9,782 nt of DNA. Source: an uncultured Sphingobium sp. (lineage in GTDB: Bacteria > Pseudomonadota > Alphaproteobacteria > Sphingomonadales > Sphingomonadaceae). The DNA is taken from NCBI GenBank assembly GCA_913773715.1, contig CAJYHD010000775.1, positions 1-9,782 of the forward strand. The letters run 5' to 3'. Under the pieces are notes generated by a model. That model was not told the DNA's origin. It saw only the letters and a program-made list of their open reading frames with translations, and ran no database searches. Positions 1 to 4,804 of this stretch are shown in pieces. The stretch's first letter is position 1, and each line of letters begins with the position of its first letter. Position numbers and translations under genes: made by a program.

Positions 1-2
1 CC

Positions 3-209
3 CTGCAGTACCGTGAGCTTGGGTTAGAAGGCTGCTCGTCTCATAGCGGCCGACGCACGATGATCACGATGACAGCTCGCGCCTTGGCCAAGGTCGGCGG
101 TAGTCTGCGTGATGTGCAGGAGCTTGCCGGTCACCGCAATCTTGCGACTACAGAAGGGTACATCGAGGGCGATCGCGCCGTCCAGAAGCGGTTGGTGGAC
201 CTGCTGTGA
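3..209 (+). CDS. Tyrosine recombinase (phage-integrase family), C-terminal fragment
   Basis: Only the last 68 codons lie in the window; the gene starts upstream. The reading frame carries the C-terminal signature of tyrosine recombinases: an HxxR box (HSGRR, His at 42-44, Arg at 51-53), then LAGHRNLATTEGYI, where the His at 132-134 belongs to the active site and the Tyr at 159-161 is the expected nucleophile. These enzymes cut and rejoin DNA at attachment sites through a 3'-phosphotyrosine link, and they integrate or excise phages, integrative elements and genomic islands. The visible end has no missing catalytic residue, so the protein could be active if the upstream part is intact. Its stop overlaps a GTG start (GTGA at 206-209) of the next gene, which suggests translational coupling. 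It supports reading the left half of the window as an island. The exact recombinase subfamily cannot be told from this fragment. Confidence 0.9.
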   Translation: MQYRELGLEGCSSHSGRRTMITMTARALAKVGGSLRDVQELAGHRNLATTEGYIEGDRAVQKRLVDLL

Positions 210-849
210 CAGCGGTGAGAGGCGATAGGCCTGACGGTAGTCATGCTCTTACCCGGCAAGGCGGTCATCCGAGCGCTAAAGGTCGAAATGGTGGGTTGGC
301 CATTCGTCGGGAAATCAATCCGCTTCGTCAGGGTGAACTCGACTACCTTTGTGCCGTTTACGCTGCCATCAACGCTGCCCGTCTACTGCTTCGGCACATG
401 GTGCGCCGCTTTCGTTGACCGACAGCAGCAAGGTCTACGCCGCATCGACCGAACGTCTAGCTCGCAAGGGTGCTTTGCACGAGGCGCTCACTTGGGGTGT
501 CGAGCAGCGCCGGCAGTTGGCGATTGCCAGGCATGTTGCTGCCTTGGTGAGCAGTGATAGCTTCACCGTCAGCGTTGAACGGCCGGCTCAAGCCAAGTGG
601 GTTGTCGATCACGCCTTCAACTGGATCGAAGAGAGCCTGGCGGCTGGTAAACCGGTGATGATCCGCCTGATCGGTGCGGTGGGTCTCGACCACTTCACGG
701 TCGTATCTGCCTGCACGGCAAACACCCTTCATCTCTTTGACTCTGGCACGCGCCGTTACGTCCGCAAGGACAGCGTCGGCTTGCGCAAGGGTACCAACGT
801 GATCCCCGCCTTGAGCATCATGCGCTTGGCGCTGGAGCCTCTCGGCTAG
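206..849 (+). pseudogene. C39-like cysteine peptidase gene broken by a frameshift
   Basis: Two frames together read as one protein. The frame starting with GTG at 206 contains GELDYLCAVYAAINAARLL, a typical papain-like/C39 active-site helix with the Cys at 350-352, and stops at 416-418. The frame one base back continues with LSLTDSSKVYAAS and later gives GLDHFTVVSA with a His at 691-693 and LFDSG with an Asp at 739-741, the other two expected triad residues, before stopping at 847-849. Neither half has the whole triad. Joining them needs the loss of one base (or gain of two) around 405-413, giving something like HMVRR-LSLTD. No convincing slippery heptamer is visible, so a mutation or sequencing error is likelier than programmed frameshifting. 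The GTG overlaps the recombinase stop. The family is assigned from the Cys/His/Asp arrangement; substrate is unknown. No signal peptide is visible, which suggests a cytoplasmic protein. Confidence 0.72.
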
Positions 850-893
850 CGCCGAGCAACCATTTACCACCGGCAGAAGAAAGGAACGTTGGC

Positions 894-1247
894 ATGGTTT
901 GCCACGATGAAGACGTGCGTTCGCGAAAGACGAGCAAGGTTAGATCTCTCAACGATCGATTGCGGCGGACCGGCAGAGGCGGACGTGTCATGATGACCCA
1001 CGCGGTTGCGGCCCTGTCGGCAGCCGAAATCGCCGCCGTGCTCAATGCCGTGCGGATGTTCAACGCCTTTGATCACCGCAACGATCCATGGGGCGAGCAC
1101 GACTTCGGCAAGGTGACCCTGGCCGCTGAGGCCTACTTCTGGAAGATCGACGCATACGACCTGAACCTAGAGTTCGGCTCGCCTGACCCCAGCGACGAAG
1201 CCGTTACCTGCCGCGTGCTCACCATAATGACGGGAGACGACATGTGA
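894..1247 (+). CDS. DUF3768 domain protein
   Basis: A 117-residue protein. Residues from about 30 to the end match what I recall of DUF3768: a GGRVMMTHAVAAL start, then NDPWGEHDFGKV, AYFWKIDAYD and EFGSPDPSDEAVTCRVLTIM. The family is small, cytoplasmic and of unknown function, and is common in alphaproteobacterial plasmids and islands. The ATG at 894 is preceded by AAGGA (881-885) at a good distance, which settles the start. The first 30 residues are Arg/Lys-rich and probably poorly ordered. It lies 44 bases after the broken peptidase gene on the same strand, so it may share its transcript. Its stop TGA (1245-1247) overlaps a GTG that opens a long frame into the next gene, but I think that overlap is not used (see the leader entry). 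The family call is from remembered motifs, not a search. Confidence 0.8.
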   Translation: MVCHDEDVRSRKTSKVRSLNDRLRRTGRGGRVMMTHAVAALSAAEIAAVLNAVRMFNAFDHRNDPWGEHDFGKVTLAAEAYFWKIDAYDLNLEFGSPDPSDEAVTCRVLTIMTGDDM

Positions 1248-1265
1248 GCGACTCCACGTACAGAC

Positions 1266-1293
1266 TTGCAGTTTTTTCGGACGCGACACATAG
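1266..1293 (+). promoter_or_regulatory. Possible promoter for the structured leader
   Basis: TTGCAG at 1266-1271 resembles a -35 box. About 16 bases further on, ACATAG (1288-1293) is a poor -10 box. A start of transcription near 1299-1301 would fall almost exactly at the 5' foot of the first leader hairpin, which is the main reason to list it. The boxes themselves are weak. Confidence 0.22.
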
Positions 1294-1297
1294 CAGT

Positions 1298-1486
1298 CTC
1301 ACCTGCGGTCAGTCCCGCAGGGGAGGCTTGAGAACCTCTTATCACACACGCCGGTCGAGATTCCTCGGCCGGGTGGCCGTCGTGCATGTCCAAGGCTCGC
1401 CTAAAGTCGGCGGCGCCTTGCGTGTGTGCGAGGTTCTCAACACCCGGCTTAGACCGGGTGCCTCCATTGATAATGGAGGCAAGGTG
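1298..1486 (+). ncRNA. Candidate structured 5' leader RNA of the 1487 gene
   Basis: Four helices follow one another almost without spacers. P1 pairs CCTGCGG (1302-1308) with CCGCAGG (1315-1321). P2 pairs TTGAGAACCTC (1328-1338) with GAGGTTCTCAA (1430-1440), 11 pairs, and after a 4-to-1 internal loop CACACACGC (1343-1351) with GCGTGTGTG (1420-1428), 9 more. It encloses a 68-base region (1352-1419) with at least one further hairpin, CGGCC/GGCCG (1366-1370 with 1375-1379). P3 pairs CACCCGG (1441-1447) with CCGGGTG (1454-1460). P4 pairs GCCTCCATT (1460-1468) with AATGGAGGC (1472-1480) and contains the Shine-Dalgarno sequence. I do not recognise it as a known RNA family. The frame that runs open through it from GTG 1244 looks incidental, because a clear signal peptide begins at 1487. 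A cis-acting riboswitch, thermometer or protein-binding leader is the best guess. Confidence 0.6.
1460..1480 (+). promoter_or_regulatory. Hairpin sequestering the ribosome binding site
   Basis: A perfect 9-pair stem, 1460-1468 with 1472-1480, has a 3-base loop (GAT) and holds the GGAGG Shine-Dalgarno (1475-1479) of the gene starting at 1487 entirely in its 3' arm. The spacing of 7 bases between GGAGG and the ATG is normal, so this is the working binding site. When folded, the site would be closed to ribosomes. The 5' arm GCCTCC (1460-1465) can instead pair with an identical GGAGGC at 1322-1327, the linker between leader helices P1 and P2, which would free the site. That alternative is inferred from complementarity only. 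Confidence 0.62.
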
Positions 1487-2497
1487 ATGCGCCGCACGGC
1501 CCGACTACTGTTCTGCACATCGGCGATCGTCAGCCTCACGGTGAGTCCAGCTGCCGCTCAGGATGTTGGTACGATGATGCGCAGCATCATCGGCACCCCG
1601 CCCACTCGACCTACGCCAGCCAAGAACGCCTGCCTCGATCAGCAGGTCGCCATCAACTACGTGGCATGGATGATGGGCTACCACGTGTTTGGTCCCGGTG
1701 GTGAGCGCATCTCGGCCGAGAAGGATAATGCGCTTGCGCAGGAAATCATAAGCCGGGCTGCCATCACCGAGTGGTCTTTCGGCGGTTGGGCGGGCGGCAG
1801 CGATCAGGGCCGCTGCACCATGGCGTTCTCGATGACGCTTGCGCCACAAGATGCAGCCCACTTCAACAATGATCCACTGTGGGGTGGCGGCGTTGTTGCC
1901 CAGCTCGCTTGGGACAACGGCAAGTGGCAGGTCGTCTCCTTCGAGGACACTGGTGCGAAGAAAGCTGTCTCAGGTTGGCTAGCCGCATGGAAAGCTGAGC
2001 GCGAACGTCAGCCTGGCGGCGCCCGGCAACTGGCCTCAGCACCATCGCCGCGCGGACTGCAGATGAAGATTGATGCGGCACGATCGTGCGGTTCGTCATG
2101 GGACGTGAGCGACGACCTGTTTCCAGCCTATAATGCTTGGCTTGACACGCTCGCAAAGCCCTCGCTGCTCAAGTTCAAAGTCGGCACGGGTGCGCGCCTG
2201 CAAGCGGGTCGGCTGGTGTCGGCAAATGACCAGGAGATCGTCTGCCGCTACAACATCAGCACCGGCGACTTCAGCGGCAGGATCGAGCGTTCGATCCGTG
2301 ACCTCGATCTGCGTTTCACTGTGGCGGGCGGTCGCCCGAAGTGGGCGGTTGCCTCGTTCCCCTATGCCCCCGCAAGCGCGTTCACATCTGCGCAGATCAA
2401 CGAACTGATGAACCACATCTATGTGGATGGAAAGCAGCTGACGCCGGAGGGGTCGAAGGTGCCAACCCGAGCGGAAGGCGCAACACCGAGCCCTTAG
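1487..2497 (+). CDS. Secreted (periplasmic) protein of unknown function
   Basis: 336 residues from the ATG at 1487. The start is chosen because GGAGG sits 7 bases upstream and because the N-terminus is a classic Sec signal peptide: basic MRRTAR, a hydrophobic core to about residue 20, and an AAA-Q cleavage site after residue 24. The frame is open back to a GTG at 1244, but the extra 81 codons are the structured leader and would bury the signal peptide. I do not recognise the mature protein. It appears to have two parts: residues about 45-165, rich in Trp and Gly (WMMGYHVFGPGG, WSFGGWAGGS), and about 195-320, with two Cys that could form a disulfide (SCGSSWDVSDD and EIVCRYN). The C-terminal 20 residues are Pro/Ser/Thr-rich. 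It is first in a same-strand run with a membrane protein and a lipoprotein, so a shared job in the envelope is plausible. Confidence 0.75.
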   Translation: MRRTARLLFCTSAIVSLTVSPAAAQDVGTMMRSIIGTPPTRPTPAKNACLDQQVAINYVAWMMGYHVFGPGGERISAEKDNALAQEIISRAAITEWSFGGWAGGSDQGRCTMAFSMTLAPQDAAHFNNDPLWGGGVVAQLAWDNGKWQVVSFEDTGAKKAVSGWLAAWKAERERQPGGARQLASAPSPRGLQMKIDAARSCGSSWDVSDDLFPAYNAWLDTLAKPSLLKFKVGTGARLQAGRLVSANDQEIVCRYNISTGDFSGRIERSIRDLDLRFTVAGGRPKWAVASFPYAPASAFTSAQINELMNHIYVDGKQLTPEGSKVPTRAEGATPSP

Positions 2498-2519
2498 CTA
2501 CCCCGCTGGGTGCGCAGCC

Positions 2520-3245
2520 ATGAGCGGTGACGACATCATCGATGCCGAGTGGGACGAAGTTCCAGACGAGCGTCCCGTGCACGAGCCAGCGAAATTGCCT
2601 CACCAGAGGTCAGGACCTTCACGCCGACTGCCGCCGCCAGAACCAGAGAGTGCTTCCTCGCCATGGCAAAGCCAAGCATTCTGGCACGAGACCGTCGGAA
2701 CCATCCTGATAGTGGTCGGGCGTATCGGAGTTATCGCGCTTGGTTTGGTCGTGCTGTTTTTCCTGGTGATAGCCTGGGCTGATCACAAGAGCTCGGGCGC
2801 TTCTGGCTTGGGTGGAACAGCAGCGGTGGGGCAACCGCCAGCCGAGCAGTCGACGAACGCCGAACAAATGCTCTCAGCATGGTCGCAAGCCGTCACTGGC
2901 CGTCCCGATGCCTCCGGGCTGACTCTTGCCAGCGGCAGCGGCAAATCCGGCGATTTCTGCAACAACGCTAGTGGCGACACACTGCTCAAGTTCGGTGGCG
3001 ATCAGATCGCCGGCGCAGAGGTCTACGACTTCTTCGCCGAGTACCACGGCACCACCAACTCGGGCACGGTCGACGCCTTCTGGTACGATCCCAATGACCG
3101 CAGTCTTGTCACCCGCAACCAGGCTGTCGTCGATAGCAACGGTGAGCGCGGCAAAGCCGTGCCTGACCGCGTGCATGAGTTCGACACTGATGGTCGTGGT
3201 CGCGTCACGATCGACGGCACTGCCTACCACCTGTGCACGCTCTGA
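2520..3245 (+). CDS. Single-pass membrane protein of unknown function
   Basis: 241 residues, starting at ATG 2520, 22 bases after the previous stop. Layout: an acidic cytoplasmic head (DDIIDAEWDEVPDE, residues 4-17), a Pro/Arg-rich linker, one strong membrane helix at about 59-86 (TILIVVGRIGVIALGLVVLF and on), a Gly/Ala/Ser-rich spacer, and a globular C-terminal part from about 113. That part holds two Cys, at 147 (GDFCNNASG) and 239 (YHLCTL), placed so that a disulfide could close the domain, which fits a periplasmic location. No clear Shine-Dalgarno precedes the ATG, so translation may be coupled to the upstream gene. The head and helix resemble the truncated protein at 4081, suggesting the two are paralogues. 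I do not recognise a family. Confidence 0.72.
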   Translation: MSGDDIIDAEWDEVPDERPVHEPAKLPHQRSGPSRRLPPPEPESASSPWQSQAFWHETVGTILIVVGRIGVIALGLVVLFFLVIAWADHKSSGASGLGGTAAVGQPPAEQSTNAEQMLSAWSQAVTGRPDASGLTLASGSGKSGDFCNNASGDTLLKFGGDQIAGAEVYDFFAEYHGTTNSGTVDAFWYDPNDRSLVTRNQAVVDSNGERGKAVPDRVHEFDTDGRGRVTIDGTAYHLCTL

Positions 3246-3307
3246 TTGCTGCGCCCGTCGATGCGCCAACGCACATCATCAACTCATCTGAACAAGGAAG
3301 CTCATCC

Positions 3308-4018
3308 ATGAAGCTTTGCTCACGCCTGCTTGCCTGCACCATCCCCATCATCGTCGTGACCGGTTGCAATGGTCCAACCACCAGCCGGACGGCAGACGAT
3401 ACACCCTCGCTGGCCCAACAAGCTTGCCTGCGCAACGACGTGCAGGACGTCGTCAGCAACGAAGTCAAAAGCATCTTCCAAAAGGGCTTCTACAAGCAAG
3501 CCGGCACGGCGATCTTGCTGCTCGATCCGCGCGAGATCAGCGCCGAGTTCGAGCAGGCCCGCGCATCGTTTCACGACGTCACCGTGGCCGATGCAGCAAG
3601 CGCCAACACGTTGCCCATTGATCGGGTCGTTTGCACCGGCACTCTGCAGATCGACGAGAGCAACTCGCAGCAAGGCCAGCAGATCGTGCAAGTGCCCAAG
3701 CTGCGGTGGTCAATCGAGTTTGCGCAGCCCGTTAATGATCCGCAATCCAGTGCGTTCACGGTGACGCTCGATCAGGGCTCGTTAACCGATGATCTTCGCT
3801 TCAATGGCAAGCCCATTGTAGAACTACGCAACCGATTGGACGTACCATCGCCCGCGCAGACGGTGAGCCGTTCTGATGCCGAGCGCACCGACAATCGGGC
3901 GGACCTATCCCGTGATGCTGGCGAGAGAGCCGCCGAGGAGGCGGCGGATGCGGCGGCAAAAGCGTCTGCCGCCGCTGCTGAAGCCGAGCGCGAGATCAAC
4001 GCCGAGTTGAGCAAGTAG
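3308..4018 (+). CDS. Predicted lipoprotein with alanine-rich helical tail
   Basis: 236 residues from ATG 3308, chosen because AAGGA (3294-3298) lies upstream and because the N-terminus is a lipoprotein signal: MKLCSRLLACTIPIIVVTGC with a VTGC lipobox and the acylated Cys at residue 20. The frame is open upstream to 3233, but that start would spoil the signal. The mature part has a folded region at about 35-175 with Cys 40 and Cys 109 (VVCTGTLQID) likely to pair, then a charged, Ala-rich helix from about 190 to the end (ERAAEEAADAAAKASAAAAE), which could be a coiled coil reaching into the periplasm. The residue after the lipid Cys is Asn, not Asp, so in a gram-negative host outer-membrane sorting would be expected. 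No family is recognised. It lies 62 bases after the membrane-protein gene and 62 before the truncated one. Confidence 0.75.
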   Translation: MKLCSRLLACTIPIIVVTGCNGPTTSRTADDTPSLAQQACLRNDVQDVVSNEVKSIFQKGFYKQAGTAILLLDPREISAEFEQARASFHDVTVADAASANTLPIDRVVCTGTLQIDESNSQQGQQIVQVPKLRWSIEFAQPVNDPQSSAFTVTLDQGSLTDDLRFNGKPIVELRNRLDVPSPAQTVSRSDAERTDNRADLSRDAGERAAEEAADAAAKASAAAAEAEREINAELSK

Positions 4019-4069
4019 GCCAGGACGTCGCTGCAGTATGGTTCGTCGTGCCTCACGGTGTAACGCGTC

Positions 4070-4075
4070 GGAAGG
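4070..4075 (+). promoter_or_regulatory. Ribosome binding site fixing the start at 4081
   Basis: GGAAGG five bases before ATG 4081 is the strongest site nearby. It favours that ATG over the in-frame GTG at 4048, which has no comparable sequence ahead of it. Confidence 0.55.
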
Positions 4076-4080
4076 TGGAT

Positions 4081-4350
4081 ATGGATCACAACCACAACCT
4101 GGTTCGCACCGGAATCAGCCGACCGTCTCACGATGCCATCGAAGATGCCGAGTTCGTCGATTTAGACGAACAGCGTGGCTCGAATGCGGGTAGAGCCAGA
4201 CGACAACCTAGCTCCCGTAGCGGCTATCCGCGCGGCAACCATCCCACCGCTCAACCACCGTTTTGGAATGACCCTACGTTCTGGCCAAGCGTGAGAAAGG
4301 CAGCCAAAGCTCTGGGCATCTTCCTCCTTGCCATCGTCGCTCTCGTTTTT
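4081..4350 (+). pseudogene. Second single-pass membrane protein, truncated by an IS remnant
   Basis: About 90 genuine codons remain. The protein begins MDHNHNLVRTG, carries an acidic stretch [13 protein letters not shown] (residues 18-30), a basic Pro/Arg/Ser-rich linker, an aromatic patch [11 protein letters not shown] (59-69) and then the start of a membrane helix, [14 protein letters not shown] (77-90). At about 4350 the sequence switches to the reverse complement of an IS3-type transposase gene. The frame happens to stay open through that to 4695, but those residues are antisense to transposase and then unrelated, so the 3' half of the gene is lost. Order and composition (acidic head, polar linker, Trp/Phe patch, one helix) mirror the intact protein at 2520, so it was probably a paralogue with a periplasmic domain. 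Confidence 0.65.
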
Positions 4351-4548
4351 GGGGACGCCCGCGCGCTTGCCGCTGCCGACCTCAGCCTTCTCCACCCACT
4401 CATGCAGCGTCTGCGGAACGCAGCCGATCTTCTCCGCAATCGAAATCACCGCTGCCCAGCTGGAGGGGTAATCGCGCTCGTGATCGACCACCATCCGCAC
4501 CGCCCGCTCGCCTATTTCCGGCGCAAACTTGTTCGTCGTCTTGCTCAT
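4351..4548 (-). pseudogene. IS3-family transposase orfA, 5' fragment
   Basis: The minus-strand frame from ATG 4548 gives [20 protein letters not shown] followed by [15 protein letters not shown] and [18 protein letters not shown]. This is the helix-turn-helix N-terminus of IS3-type OrfA (transposase_8/HTH_21-like), which binds the element ends. About 66 codons are recognisable; a full OrfA of this type is usually about 90 to 110 residues and ends in a leucine-zipper-like stretch, which is missing here. Past about 4350 the frame stays open to 4162, but the residues ([12 protein letters not shown]) are antisense to the host membrane-protein gene. No frameshift window or OrfB is left, so no active transposase can be made. 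Confidence 0.85.
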
Positions 4549-4601
4549 ATAGGCTCCACCTTCTCAGGAGTTGGAGCTTCCGGCAACCCCGGCACGGTTC
4601 A
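4351..4601 (-). mobile_element. Remnant of an IS3-family insertion sequence
   Basis: Read on the minus strand, the piece begins at 4601 with TGAACCGTGCCGGGGTTGCC, which looks like an IS3-family terminal inverted repeat, continues through a short leader with a GGTGGAG binding site, and enters transposase orfA at 4548. It breaks off at about 4351 inside orfA, where the host membrane-protein gene begins on the other strand. The rest of orfA, all of orfB and the second end are absent, so it cannot move by itself. The pattern fits insertion followed by a deletion that took away most of the element and the 3' part of the gene at 4081. The exact left junction is uncertain by a few bases. Confidence 0.75.
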
Positions 4602-4804
4602 AGGTAGTCAAGTGCCCCTTGACAGTGCGCCGTCGCGGGTGAGACGCCGAAAGGCGCGCTGTTGCTGCATCATCAGACGTCCAAACACGGCCTGAGCACA
4701 GCTTCGCTTGCATATTTAGCCCAGCCTTAGATCACCCGCTCGGCGTGATTAATGACGCTTGATCTGACCAAGAGGAACAGAGCAGGTTGTTATCCTGCAC
4801 CTCA
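4602..4804. other. Gene-free junction between island and polysaccharide locus
   Basis: About 200 bases with no convincing gene. Just past the IS end is a perfect inverted repeat, GTCAAG (4607-4612) and CTTGAC (4618-4623) with a 5-base loop. At 4645-4656 is a short CGCC-GAAA-GGCG hairpin with a GNRA-type loop. Neither is followed by a T-run. At 4782-4798 GCAGG and CCTGC could form a weak hairpin downstream of the minus-strand gene that ends at 4805. I found no remains of the missing half of the 4081 gene here. Confidence 0.5.

Noticed and set aside
400..418. Programmed -1 frameshift in the C39-like gene
   Set aside because: No X XXY YYZ slippery heptamer and no clear downstream stimulatory hairpin is visible at the place where the frames must join.
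243..557. A third plus-strand frame within the C39-like region
   Set aside because: The other two frames carry the Cys and the His/Asp of the peptidase; this one overlaps both and shows no motif.
1244..1486. N-terminal extension of the secreted protein from the GTG that overlaps the DUF3768 stop
   Set aside because: The ATG at 1487 has GGAGG at the right distance and begins a textbook signal peptide. The extra 81 codons are made of strong inverted repeats and would place the signal peptide inside the protein.
1248..1486. Integron attC site, self-cleaving ribozyme or CRISPR repeat as explanation for the hairpins
   Set aside because: There is no GTTRRRY/RYYYAAC pair of an attC site, no hammerhead core (CUGAUGA with GAAA), and the repeats are inverted pairs of differing sequence, not direct repeats with spacers.
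4048..4695. A single 215-residue protein across the IS junction
   Set aside because: After about 4350 the residues are antisense to IS3 orfA and then to unrelated DNA. The open frame there is incidental; only 4081-4350 is treated as real, truncated coding sequence.
4782..4798. Terminator for the minus-strand Wzy-like gene
   Set aside because: The stem is only five pairs and the following minus-strand sequence is T-rich but has no proper T-run.
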